In this document: one piece after another, positions 45,068 to 57,203 of the stretch
Position numbering within the stretch: position 1 is the first letter of the stretch
Layout: each line of letters opens with the position of its first letter
NCBI GenBank assembly: GCA_947561585.1
Contig: CANNZV010002467.1
Coordinates: forward strand, 32,884-96,883
Length of the DNA stretch: 64,000 nt
Direction: 5' to 3'
Origin: Caprella mutica
Taxonomy: Eukaryota; Arthropoda; Malacostraca; Amphipoda; Caprellidae
The notes under the pieces: generated by a model
Told to the model about the DNA's origin: nothing
What the model saw: the letters and a program-made list of their open reading frames with translations, nothing else
Databases searched by the model: none
Position numbers and translations under genes: made by a program

Positions 45068-48000
45068 TTTGTATGGTGAGCCAGTCTGCAAAGCATGCAC
45101 AAACTGACAACTGTCTCCAAATATTTAATTTTTGAAATTATTGTCTCCTGAAGATTTTCCAATCTCTCCAAAATTGCCAAAAATCTCTAAATACTCTCCA
45201 ATAAGTATGGTAAAGTTCTACTTGTAAAATAGAAATTTATTTGAAATTTGTTGCTGGGTAATTCGCTGTTTAGAGACTAATTTCAAGTCTTCAATAGTCG
45301 CCGGTCCGCCTGACCCAGTCTGCAGAATGTGGGAACATTCCTTAAAGTTAATTTCCTCCTATATTAATATGTATTTTACTGAGAACAGAAACCAAAATAG
45401 AGTATTTCTGGGAGAACACTTAATCAGTTCCCATGTACCAGATTGTATTTTGTGGTAAATTCCAATGATATCTCGGCAGATATTCAATATCTCTAATAAA
45501 AAATTCCTGCAATGTCGGAGGATATTTAGCTATTAATTCCTATATTACCATTAATTTTTGGAGCAGAAACTGGAAAAATGTTGGAGGACTAGACAAATTG
45601 ATGAAAAATGTTGGCAGCTATTTCTCAGATTTTTGAAAAAGTCAGACTGTCAGAGGAGTTCAGTGCACCAAATACAAACTGACCCATGTATAAGAGTAGG
45701 TATGTCAGTTAAAGCCAATTAATTGGCTTAGATTTGAAATTGTCAAAACTCAGATATGTCTAATTGGCTTTAAATTTTGAATTAATTCCTATGTACCCAT
45801 GTTAATTTTAGCTTGAAATCTTCAAAAAATGAGCCAAATTGGCTTGGCCCAATTTTTTTGTGAAATTTTGGCTCAAAAATTGGCTTACAATTTTTCAGCC
45901 TCTGAAACATGGATCAGTTCCTGAAGACTGACACCTGACTGCCGGAACTGGTTACCTGTTCTCAAGATATCCTCTATCTTGGTTTCTGTTCTCGGTTAAA
46001 TATATGTGATGCGGGGAGTTTATGATTGAATTTGAGTAATTGGAGATCTCTCAGTGAAAAGTACAACAGGATTTGTGGATTAATCTTGCGCCAAGTCCTA
46101 TTCAATTCCTTCCATGTAATGTATAAGAGTATGCCAGTTAAAGCCAATTAATTGGCTAATTTGGCTTAGATTTGAAATGGTGAAATCTCAGATATATCTA
46201 CCTAATTAGCTTTAAATTATGAATTAATTCGTTTGTTCCCATGTTAAGTTTGGCTTGAAATTTTAAAAAAATGAGCCAAATTGGCATGGCTCAGATTTTT
46301 TTTGAAATCTTGGCTCAAAAATTGGCTTACAATTTTCCAGCCTCTGAAACATGGAATTCATATGTTCCCATGATATTTGCTGCACCAAATTCCCAATTTC
46401 TATAAAAAATCCTTGGTCTGGGGAGACCTTCTTTTCAGACTGGGATCTCTGTTGGAGATCTTGAATTATTTCCTATTTTACCGTTAATTTAGCTGCGGGA
46501 GTTCCTGAATCTGCTGCTGAGAGTCAGAGAGTAGCTCTCTCTCAAATTAAAGTCTTTGCGGGAGAAGAGACACATTTTGCAGACTGTAGAAATTGTAGGT
46601 ATCAAGGTCACCTTAAGATAATTTGAAGAACAAATAGGACTTTTTGTCAAATCTGAAAAGTACAGCAGGATTTGTAGATTCCTATTTCTTATGTTATTTG
46701 CTGCGCCCAAATCACATTTTCTGTAAAAAAAAATCCTGGATCTGACTGTCTGCAGAATATAGAACATTTTTCAAAGATTCTATGCGGGAGTTTTTGATTG
46801 AATTTTAGAAATTTGTGATCTCTGTGGGACTTGCGGAGATCTTGAATTAATTCCTATGTTACTTCTATACCATTAGACATTAATTTAGCTGTGGGAGAAT
46901 TTGAATTTATTCCTATGTTGCCATTCATTTAGCTGTGGAGGGATATACTGAATTTGCTACTGAGAGTAAATGTCTCTCGAATTCAAATCTCTGCGGGAGA
47001 AGAGACACATTCTGCTGAGTGGGGTCTGAGTAGACCTTCATTCAGACCAGTCTGGAAAACTACTTACCCTAACAGATGAACTCTATATGCTAAATGCTGC
47101 GGATTATACAATTTTTAGTAATTTACCATTAATTTTTGAAGTCTGTAAAACTCCACCGGGATAATTAGTTCATCAGAAAGCACCTATTTTTCCAGACTGG
47201 TTTCTAGTGAAGATTTCACATCTGAAAACATCCTTATAATCATGACGTCTGATGCACGTGTATCAAGACACGTAAGACCATCTATGAGTGATTTACGTTC
47301 TATTTACAGGTTTCTAAACTTATTTCACCCCTCAAAAGTTGCCAGAATAATAGCAAACATTTTGTCTATTGATGATTGAAAATAATATTCTGCAAAGTTG
47401 GTGGATTTTGTAGCTATTTATTTGTTACCATTATTTTTTGGTGGAAATAAGGATGAAATGAGTCCATCACCAATGCTGGTGGATCAGCCAAATTGCTGGA
47501 GATTTATGGTGGATTTTTCAGCTTTTTTAAAATCAGTAGAATTTTGTGCACCAAATACCGACTGAATATCTTAAAACATTCTAAACTGAATTTACCGTTA
47601 CATTATATTAAAATTTTGCATACTTGATACCTAGCTAATGAAAGAAGTGCAGTGCATGCAATAATTTATAAATTCAATTTTTTAATGTGTAACAGAAGCC
47701 AAAATAGAGGATTTTTGAATCTTGGAGAATTCTATACCAGTTCAGCAGTTCCTTCAGTCTGTAGTATGGACAAAGTCGCCAGTATTATGTATATTGGCGA
47801 CTTTTAAGGGTGATATAAGTTGAAAAATCTGAATGATAGAATCACTCAAGTAAAATCACAATAATTTTGCTGATCCACCAACATTTTCCTTAATCATCCA
47901 ACAAAAGTTAATGGTAACACAAGAATAAATAGCTAAAAATCCACAGACTTAGCCAGAATTTTATTTCAAAGAGGTAAATATTCCTCTGACATGTCATTGG

Positions 48001-48597
48001 AATTTACTTACTATGAAATACAGACTGTTCAAACATGATGTATAATGATTTTTCCTAGTGTAAAATCGTCACCAGTAAGTCAAATTTTTTCTTTAAAGTA
48101 GGATATCTTAAATTACATAGTTAAATGTGGCGACCTGTATCAGTTTTTCTCACTAAACTTGCAACTTTTCTGCCATAATTGAAAACATGGTGTATAAAGC
48201 TATGGTGAAGCTTTATATGGTGAAGCTTTCTTTTGAAGCTATGGTGTATAAAAGACTTCAGTTAGTTGGCCAGACTGCAATTATTATGACTTATGTAAAA
48301 CAGTAAAAAAAAACCAATAAGAACTCAAATTCTGCTGCAATATTTTCCAGTCTGCAAAAGATGTATGAAGTTGTGAAAATTTTATTTGGCGACTATTGAG
48401 GCCTTGCAATTAGTCTCCTGAATTACTTGGCGACAATTTTCTAATTAATTTACATGTTATTATTGGAGAGAATTTTGAGATTTTTTGCCATTTTTGAGAG
48501 TAATATGAAAGTCATTAGAGAGAAATTGACACAAAAATTATATATCTGGAGACTGATTATGCATGCTTTGTAGACTGGAATATATCTATCAGCATGA
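45068..48597. mobile_element. 3.5-kb foldback element with long imperfect inverted arms
   Basis: The left arm 45068-45330 pairs with the reversed right arm 48330-48597. Paired landmarks include 'ccagtctgcaaagcatgca', 'ctctccaataa', 'caatagtcgcc' and 'gcagactgg'. A second inner pair is 47380-47545 against 47860-47960 ('ggtggatcagc.aaatt'). No long open frame lies inside. TSDs were not identified, so the exact ends are approximate. It may be a foldback transposon or the subterminal part of a larger one. Confidence 0.55.
45683..46353 (+). repeat. Two direct copies of a ~235-bp unit inside the foldback element
   Basis: 45683-45915 and 46119-46353 share 'gtataagagta...gtcagttaaagccaattaattgg', 'aaatgagccaaattggc' and 'cagcctctgaaacatgga'. 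Confidence 0.75.
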
Positions 48598-49574
48598 ATA
48601 ATATTCCAGAGTCGCTGTACATTGATAGGCTAATTCATCTTGATACTTATAGCTATCTAAATTTACTTTATTTTTCAGATAACTAGCACTAATAATTTAC
48701 TTGAATTTTATGTTACTTATTAGAATTCTCTTTACATTTCCATCATAAAGTTTCCACACAATCAAATCTTCTCCTGCAATTATTCTCCGATTCTCAATTA
48801 TTCTACCACACTAAAATATTATTTTTTGAGTGAAGATTATCTTGTTATTTGTAGTAGCCTTGTTATCTGTCATCATGTAACTATTGTTTCTCTATTAGGT
48901 TTTGTTTTAGTTTGTCCAAGTACTAGATGCCTTTGTCCATTTTACTGCTATTCAGTTTGCTACAATATTTCTTCAAAATTAATTTATTTATAGTCTAAAT
49001 ATATTTAGACTCTCAAGTTAATTTATTTATAAATTAATATTTTTAATTAGGGGTGAGCCAAAGTATCAGTACTCAGTATATAAAGTATCAGCAATTTTTA
49101 TGGCATCAACATTTTTTCTGTTATTGGTACAGGCAAAAATAAATACAAGCAAATAATTGCCTATTCTTTGTTGATACCAGGTTCACTAGTTTTAATAAAA
49201 TTTATAGTATAATTTATTATCAATTATAATGAAAAAATTGAATTTAAACTGATGTAACAATGATTTCATGTAGATAGGTAATCCTAATTAATTTTTTCCA
49301 AACATATTTATACTTTGACTGCTCATGCAAATGGATGTAGTTATCATTAAGCTCTTGCTTAAAAACTAAAAACATTCTTATGAATTTTTTCATGCTGCTA
49401 ATTTATGTCATTAAATTTTTTGTCAATGGTATTTTCAATTTATGTAGTATTGAAATGTTAGTAGACTATTAATAGCTACCAATTATTTACTTGTATATTT
49501 TTTATATTTGAGTTGTTGGATTCAATATCATATTTTCAACCTTCTTTTGATATATTTACTTTCAGGTATTCAAC
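48598..49574. other. AT-rich spacer upstream of the SAM-domain gene
   Basis: No gene seen. TTTACTTTCAG at about 49556-49566, just before the next ATG, would be a plausible 3' splice site. Confidence 0.35.
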
Positions 49575-50112
49575 ATGGTTAGTGAAGTTGTGAATGTGCT
49601 GACACAACTGAAATTGAGTTGCTTGAATGATCACTTCCGTGATCAAATGATTGATAAGGAAACTCTAATATCCTTGAGCATAGATATTGAGATAAATGAT
49701 AATACACTATCTAATATTGAGATTGCAGAAAATGTTCCTATATTCTGTAGTTCTTTTGTTGGTGAAATCAATAATCTAAATGATAATTCAGAAGTAAAGG
49801 AAACTTTTGAATTTCATGACATAGTAACTGAATCAAATGAAAGATCTGAAATTGTTTTGTTTGAAAAAGAAAACAAACCATTTAATTATGGTGATGGTTC
49901 AAAACAAACAAATGAATTAATAGAGAATCCTTGATCCTCTAAACGTCAAAGAATTGAAAGCAACATCTAATTCAAAAATGGTATGGACATTGAAATGTTC
50001 TTAAGATCAAATCAAAAGGGCAGATCAATTCTGAACTATTATGCAAAAGAAAAGAAATTTACAACTGCAGTTAGATCTGAACTTGTTCATGTTATTGTTA
50101 TACTGGATGATG
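49575..50112 (+). pseudogene. SAM-domain protein (SAMD3-like), N-terminal part
   Basis: From the ATG at 49575, residues 4-40 (EVVNVLTQLKLSCLNDHFRD, QMIDKETLISLSIDIEI) fit a sterile alpha motif, a small helical interaction domain. An acidic linker follows, then in-frame TGA (49932) and TAA (49968), a basic SSKRQRIE stretch and the module MFLRSNQKGRSILNYYAKEK, RSELVHVIVILDDD. In multi-copy animal SAMD3-like proteins this module follows SAM. A hAT-like insertion then begins at 50115. The C-terminal piece lies at 51063-51275. Family assignment is from pattern memory. Confidence 0.45.
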
Positions 50113-50114
50113 AT

Positions 50115-50750
50115 TAGGATTGTGACAATATACATATAAAATCAGAGACCTTCAGAATATCATTGACAAAACTGAAGAAAATACTATATACTAAAGATTC
50201 AATAGTTGTTATGGAGTTGCCTCAGGCAGATCCTGAAGCTGTCTGTGGTGAATGGAGGAAAAGGGGAATGGCGTGCCTTGGCCCTCGAACTGTTGTAATT
50301 TGGATTATGGATTGTCTTTTTTCATTTCTACCATGTTTATCATTTTTTTAACAATACCTGCAGTTTTGGAGAAATGCGCTAGGGTTATGCTCTTCAAATA
50401 CGAGGTCTTATATTTTTGTGTTAGGTAGGCTTCAATTACTATCACCTCTTCATTTTCCTCTACCATCCGTTAGTGCAACCACCGGAGTTTGTGTCCCGCT
50501 TCTCCACATTCCTTGGTAAGTGACTGCATTCACGGAGTAGCTTTTCTGCATCCATGAGCATTGTCACCGACGGTAATAAGTGACTTTGATCATGGATTCA
50601 CGTTCCTCTCTGACTGCTTCTTCCAGTCCCTTGTATTTAATTTCCTTTTGACGTCAGCGTATGGCCTCTGGTTCCATAGCAGGCGTTGAACCTCTACTAA
50701 AATAAAATTCTGGATCTATGATTTTTAACGCATGAGGTAACACAACCCTA
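50115..50750. mobile_element. hAT-like insertion (TAGGATTGTGAC ... CACAACCCTA), TSD degenerate
   Basis: The ends match the hAT terminus family, and the body is mostly a reversed copy of repeat R1. The flanking 8-mers (ATGATGAT and ATCGATGA) are not identical, so either they have decayed or the element has been rearranged. It interrupts the SAM-domain gene. Confidence 0.55.
50190..50710 (-). mobile_element. Dispersed repeat family R1, reversed copy
   Basis: Reverse complement of the 2985-3475 and 26345-26812 sequences, including 'acaagggactggaagaa' and 'ccataatccaaattacaaca'. Confidence 0.65.
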
Positions 50751-51062
50751 ATCGATGAGGTGTTATAGCTACGTAATGAAAATGCTTATTATTAAAAATT
50801 GTGTTTCATCATGAAATTTTATGCATGAAATATCCTAATTCTAGATGACCTAGATGCGACAATTTTCCATTCCTTGGCGGCTGCACTTCCATGTCCCGTT
50901 CGAAGACTGTCAAAAAAGTTGGCGTGGAAGCCAACAATCGCTGAAACTAAAAACTCCTTCCTCAAAATCGTGTCTGTAAGTGCTGATAATATTTTAAAAT
51001 TGGATAGGTAATTAGGCAAGTTTATCTGATCATTACGAGGAGAACGAAATTCTAAGTTTGGT
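50751..51062. other. Unassigned sequence between gene fragments
   Basis: A short minus-strand frame (50819-51019) has no recognised motif. It could hold an unrecognised, decayed middle part of the SAM-domain gene or a further insertion. Confidence 0.3.
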
Positions 51063-51290
51063 TTGAACCTTCAGCCAGCCATCTTCAGAGTTGAGGGAAC
51101 GAGAGGCACAGTATATGTAATTAAATTTGAAGATGTAGCCTGGAAGTTTAATAATATTCTGAAAGCTATAGACATTACCTTCAATACATACCAAGTACTG
51201 AATTTGTATTATCCATTTGAATGTTCATATGTTTGGACCTTTCTGCAGAGGTTTTTCTATGAAATCACCACATAATATGATATTGCAGCT
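51063..51290 (+). pseudogene. SAM-domain protein, C-terminal part
   Basis: The frame reads NLQPAIFRVEGTRGTVYVIK, FEDVAWKFNNILKAIDITFN and YYPFECSYVWTFLQRFFYEI. The pattern 'P..IL...Y..AFD..FK...VLN..YP......W.FLQ...Y.I' is the usual end of the same multi-copy animal SAMD3-like family as the fragment at 49575. Same strand and order support one broken gene of about 1.7 kb. Confidence 0.4.
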
Positions 51291-51909
51291 CCTGCTGTTG
51301 AGGTGATGGTAAAAGAGCTTGAGTAAAAACCCCAATGAATATTTAATGGTGATTAAGTTTTTAAGAAATATATCATTTTGAAATGGATTATAATTGTAGT
51401 TTTTAAGCTTTTAGTTATTGTTGTTGACGCATCATAGTTTCAGTTACTTTTATTACTTGACACATAAAAGATTTTTTTATTATATTTACTTGACGCATCA
51501 TAATTTTACTTCTTATTACTTGACAATGAAATTTTCCGTTTCAAATCATTAATATAGGATTCTATTTATAATATATAGATAGCATTTCAGTAGTGTGAAC
51601 AGCTAATGCTCATAGTCATATCGAAATATTGCTAACATTGTATTCTTATTGTTTATATTTCACTTTTCTTTTTATTGTTAATAATAATAATAATAATAAT
51701 TTATTCAGAAAAATAGATACAGATTACAGTTTTTATCAAATACATACATTCAAAACAGGGTACAACTATAAAAAGAAAACATATATAAGATTTTTTTTCT
51801 GAAGCCCATCCAGGTAGCCCATTTATTGGGCTAATATAGGGCAAAGTTATTATAAACAACACATTTTTTATTGAGCAAAGGACATTAAAAAGTTGAAAAA
51901 AAAAATCAA

Positions 51910-54801
51910 TCATCTATTAATATACAAGTATCGCTTCAATTTACATTTAAATTCCTCGTTACTAAAGATCTCTTTTAATTCGGTAGGTAGTTCATTCCAC
52001 CTAGTTACAGCATTGTAAAAGTATTGACGCTGAGTGACAGTTTTATTTAGTTTAGGAACTGTTAGTTTATTATGAATTCTAGATCTAGTTGAATGGCGAT
52101 GAACTGGTCGAAGCCGCAGTATTTTATTGCTGAAATATTTATTATGGCTATATAATGAAACAAATTTATGGAAGAAAGAAAGAGAAAAATACGTATAAAC
52201 ATCTTGATAAGAGAGAGGATTATTTTTATTTGGGATATCAGTTAATAGCGCCAAAGCTTTGTGGTGAATTTTATCTATTTTTCTTATATTGGTGACACCA
52301 CAACCACCCCAAATGGATATTCCATATGTCAAGTGCGAATAGAACATAGAATAATATATTGTATATAGAATATCTGGGGGGACACAGTTCTCTAATCTAC
52401 GCATAGCACCAACCACACATGACAGTTTCCTAGATAAAATGTTAATATGATTGTTATAATTGAGTCTATTATCTATGGTTATTCCTAAAAATTTAATATC
52501 TAAGGTTTCGTCAACGGTAGAATTTCCAATTTTAATATCAACATTCTCACGGTCAACAGATGCATGAGTGAAAAGCATATACTTGGTTTTATCAACATTT
52601 AGAGACAGTCTATTGACTTTTAACCATTCAGACACTCTTGCCAGTTCCTCGTTAACATCGCGGCAAAGCTCATCTAAATTATTACTACTCATATAAATCG
52701 TAGTATCGTCTGCAAAGTGAATAAAATTTAATTTTTCCGATGAGCGATGCATGTCGTTTATGTACAGAGAAAATAACCATGGAGCTGAAACGGAGCCCTG
52801 GGGGAGTCCTATATTTAAAGTTACATTACTTGAGTAGTTTCCATCAATATCTACATACATCCTACGATCACTCAAGTAACTTCTGAACCAATTCAAAATA
52901 CTTCCCCTAAAGCCCAGTCTACCTAGCTTCTTCAACATAATATCCTTATTAACAGTGTCGAATGCTTTGCTTAGGTCTAAAAATATAGCAACAGTAAACA
53001 ATCTTCAATCCAAAGCATCCGAACACTTATCCACAAATTCTAAAACTGCATCACTTGTATTGTACCCTTCTCTAAAGCCAAACTGTTTACTAAAAATGAT
53101 ATCATGTACACTGAGGAAACTATTTACCCTAGTCAGAATCAATTTTTCTATAATTTTAGACATGACTGATAGAATTGAGATTGGCCGGTAATTAGAGACA
53201 GCACTCCTACTCTTACACTTGTGTATAGGTACAACTCTAGCCACTTTCAGTACATCAGGAAAAGTACCTTCACTAACAGAACAATCGAAAATATCGCATA
53301 TAATGCCGGAAATATAGTCCACAACCAATTTATACATAAACACAGGTACATTATCAATAGTTACAGACTTATTAGACAGAGACATTATAACCTTAGTTAC
53401 CTCTTCAACTGTTGAAGGAGATGAATAGAAAGAGTTTACAATAGAATTAGGCATATAGCTCAAAGGATCAATATCAGATTCGGGAATAACGTCATTTAAA
53501 CTAGTAGCTACATTAGAAAAATAATCACTAAAAAGCTGAGAGATATCAACGGGATTAGTAATTTCTCTGTTATTGTCAATCAACATATTAGGACATGATT
53601 TTTTATTATTTCTGTTCAGAATAGAATTAATTAATTTCCAATTTTGTTTAACATTGTTTCTATTTTGATTGAATTTATTTTTGAGATAATCATTTTTTGC
53701 AGTTTTTAAAATTTTAGTCAATCTGTTTTTTGTTTGATAATACAATAGGAAAGGTGCATGTCCTTGTTTGTACTGTTTAAATAGTCTATGCTTTTCGTTA
53801 ATTAGTAATTTGATATTATCATTTATCCACGGTTTGCTGATTTTGTTTGAAGATACAATTTTGCTTTTTATCGGACAACAGTTATTATAAAGAGACGTGA
53901 AACTATCAACAAACCAAGAAGTTTTCCCACTGACATCAAACATGCGGGTAGCTTCAAAATATTCAGAGACAAAACAATTCATCCTACTGGAAAACTTAGA
54001 CAGAGAAGAATCAGAGTGATCACGGAACGTAATTTTGGTTAGGTTTGATTTTGTGGCTATATTTAAAATAGTAAAAATTGGATAATAATCAGATACATCT
54101 AAGATGAATGAACCCGAGAATGAAGTGTTAAATCTATTATACCAAATATTATCTATACACGTAGAGGTTAGATCAGTCACACGTGTTGGAAGAGAAATTA
54201 AATGAAAAAAACTATAAGAGAACATTGCATTAATGAAATCAGAACTACTGCTCACATCCAAAATATCTATGTTAAAATCACCTATAATTGTAGCAGGTCT
54301 ACCTAAGCTACAACCAGTAATTTCATCAATACTCTCAATGAACATGGGTATAGATCCATTTGGTGGTCTATACACACCAACAACAGTATTTTTCTCAGTA
54401 GAGCCATTAGGATTAATATCTACTACACATGCCTCAAGTATATTAGTTACACACGAAAATTCTTCCCTAAAGCTTGATTTAATTTCGTTTCTTACATATA
54501 CAGATACTCCTCCTTCAGATCTAGCATCTCTAAAACTATGGTATCCCGCATAACCAGTTATATCTGTGCAATTATCATCACCAAACCATGTCTCACTAAA
54601 AACAAAAACATCAACCTTATGATTTAAACCATCAATAAACACAGAGAAAGAGTCATAATTTTTGTTAAAAGAGCGGATATTCTGGTGTAAAATCATTAAT
54701 TTATCACTAGTGTCAATTTTATTAAATTCCGCTACATCATAATACAATGACTCACCAGTCACCTCAAGTTCACCTAACAAGTTATCGTCTGATAGACTCA
54801 T
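51910..54801 (-). pseudogene. LINE-C ORF2: endonuclease and reverse transcriptase with one in-frame stop
   Basis: The ATG (MSLSDDNLLGELEV) lies at about 54799. Endonuclease: MILHQNIRSF, VFSETWFGD, SEGGVSVYVR, GVYRPPNGS, TIIGDFNIDILD. The motif normally ending SDH reads VSDYYPIF, so the catalytic histidine is tyrosine. RT: ARVVPIHKCKSRSAVSNYRP, FGFREGYNTSDAV, then a TGA at 53005-53007, FLDLSKAFDTV, LPQGSVSAPWLFSLYINDM, FADDTTIYM, FLGITIDNRLNYNNHI, YYSMFYSHLTYGISIWGG and the C-terminal WNELPTELKEIF. Apart from the TGA the frame is open for about 965 codons. Both lesions fit single C-to-T changes. Confidence 0.85.
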
Positions 54802-55049
54802 AAATAAAGTAAACAATAATTACCATTAAGGATAATACCATATGTAAATAACAGGTAGCTATGTGATGAGAGAGGCAGATGGCGAGAACGCAGGTCATCT
54901 ATATGGATACAAAGAGTTCGGTAATATACAAATTGAGTATCAATGAGGTATACTGCTTGAAAAATCATGAAACAACCGCTCAAATATTTGACACATGTGC
55001 GGAAATACACGAGTGAAATGATCCACATAATTAGCACAAATGAAGAGAG

Positions 55050-55634
55050 TCACGAAGATGTAGGCGTTGTTCCACTCACTAGACTATCTGCTTCCAGTTC
55101 AAGAGATTTCCGGCAGAAAACAACGAATTTTTCCCAGGTATTTAGAAATACCTTTTGATCTCTCGCTGCCTGGTCCGGTGCTTTAACCCAAGCAAAGACT
55201 CTTCCATTTTGAGAACCACAGCCCGATAGTACATTAGGTTTACGTCGCTTTGCTTGCCTCAGGGCGTACATAATTTTGGATCTTCCTTGAGTAAGGTTAT
55301 CATTCAGGTACAGACTATCTGGCTTTATTTTTCTACATGCACGTATAATGTCATTCCGCTCTTCATCCGTTTTCACCTTCACCAGAATTTTTCTTTTGTC
55401 CGGTCCCTGATTGCTTGGTTTCATGCCGAGACGTTTAGAGAGTAGTATACTCTGTGCATTCACTTCATATTTTAATTTACCACGCAGGATATTTCGTACA
55501 AACACAGTAGTATTTTCGGAAGTATTGGCTGTTGCTATCGATTCTCCGGACAGAATAAATTCATTACTTCGATTAGATGCCTCATTATCCTCCAACCGTT
55601 CTGACAGCTCACTAACGGTACGCTCCAGTGACAC
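55050..55634 (-). CDS. LINE-C ORF1 protein, 5'-truncated
   Basis: A coiled-coil start (SLERTVSELSERLEDNEASN), then NEFILSG, RNILRGKLKYEVNAQSILLS and RLGMKPS. KILVKVKTDEERNDIIRACR, LYLNDNLTQGRSKIMYALRQ and RVFAWVKAPDQ follow. It aligns along its length with LINE-A ORF1 at 7627-8257. The role is RNA binding and multimerisation in the retrotransposition complex. The first codons are missing at the 5' junction. Confidence 0.75.
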   Translation of the reverse strand: MSLERTVSELSERLEDNEASNRSNEFILSGESIATANTSENTTVFVRNILRGKLKYEVNAQSILLSKRLGMKPSNQGPDKRKILVKVKTDEERNDIIRACRKIKPDSLYLNDNLTQGRSKIMYALRQAKRRKPNVLSGCGSQNGRVFAWVKAPDQAARDQKVFLNTWEKFVVFCRKSLELEADSLVSGTTPTSS

Positions 55635-57203
55635 TATTCGACACTGTTATAATGAATTGTATGATATGTGATAGGAAAGTCAATAAATTTAGCGCCTTAA
55701 AAGTACATATTAAGAGTAGTCACATAGTTGATAATATTAATGAGTTTCCATGCAGACAAAACAACTGTGATAGAATATTTTCTAGTCTACGTAGCGTTTA
55801 TAGGCATATAAGAAATCAACATCAAGCCGAAATAACTAACAACTCTGTTCATGAAATTAATGATATCAATGATGTAGACTATAATAATGAAATCTTGATG
55901 AAATGATAATGACTTGAAATTCATATTAAAGTTGTATGGAAATTTGCATTTATCTAGGTCAGCAGTAGATATAATAATATTGAACACAGAGGAACTATTG
56001 AACTCTAGAAATGTTGACAATTGTTTTGAACTACTTAATAGTGAATACAAGAGGCTCAATATTTAAAAAAATCTGCATTTGTATATTGAACCTAGAGAAA
56101 TTGTTCTTCGCCACTCTCTCGCCGACGTTACACATCCTAAGGCCATTACTGCTCAGTTCATCTCTATAAAATCTCTATTTCAATCTATTTTAAATTCTGA
56201 TCTTCTTGAAATAGCATTGAACTATATGTCTGAAAATACATCACTTGGTGTTTTAAATGATATAATTAAAAGATGGCGGAAAATTTTCTTCCACTTGTGA
56301 CAAAAAAGCATTACCTTTTATATTATTTTTTGATGAATTTGAAACTGGAAATGCTTTGGGATCTCACAAAGGAATGCACAAAATTGGAGTTATATATGCT
56401 TCTCTGCGATGTTTCCCAACACACATGTATAGCAAATTGTCGAATATCTATGTTTGTGCAATGTTTCCAGCCAAGCATCGCAATTCAATTAATAATCTAT
56501 TAGAGCTAATCATTGATGAAATCAATTATTTGCAAAGTCATGGCATTGAAGTCAAATCAAAGATAGTTAAATTCAAGTTCATGGGTTTAACTGGCGATAA
56601 CCTGGGGCTACATCAAATGATGAAATTTGTTGAAAGCTTTTCTGCCAATTATCCTTGTAGGCAGTGCAGGGCTACTAAAGATCAAGTACGTTCTTTGTGC
56701 GAAGAGGATCAGAATTTATTAAGAAATGAAGAGAACTATGCAACAGACTTAAATGAAGAGGTATCTGAATGTGGTGTAAACAGTAATTCCATCCTGAACA
56801 AAATAGACGATTTCCATGTTACTTCTAATTTGATATTTGATGTGATGCATGACGTAGGTGAGGGAGTGGCAATTTTCGGCATGTGTGAAGTATTGTATCA
56901 TTTAATTGATCCTGAACTTTCAACATTGGAACAGGTTTATGGATTGATAAAGCATTTCTCGTTTGGCTTCTCTGATAACAAACCTCCACCAATTGATTGG
57001 GCCAATATTGTAAGGAGAGACCTTCCATTCTCGTGTAGCGAAATGATAAACTTGACATTGTATTTTGGTTGTATATTTGGCTTTTTCATACCCCTCGATT
57101 CCTCAGTGTGGACATATTATAAAACATTATTCAACTTGGTCAATATTTTGCTTTCCAAATCTCTTACTTTTGATATTATCACTTATTTAGATACAGTTAT
57201 CAC

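Larger units (their letters stand above)
51680..55650 (-). mobile_element. LINE-C: nearly complete APE-type non-LTR retrotransposon
   Basis: Minus strand: ORF1 (55634-55050), a spacer of about 250 bp, ORF2 (54801-51910) and a 3' region ending in an (ATT)n microsatellite at about 51678-51702. It is slightly 5'-truncated: ORF1 is open to the junction without its own ATG, and the first codons of a zinc-finger gene start at 55652. It has far fewer lesions than LINE-A, its relative, so it is a young insertion. It separates the SAM-domain gene from the zinc-finger gene. Confidence 0.85.

Noticed and set aside
50107..50758. Exact 8-bp TSD for the hAT-like insertion at 50115-50750
   Set aside because: The flanking 8-mers ATGATGAT and ATCGATGA are not identical; kept only as a degenerate or rearranged insertion.
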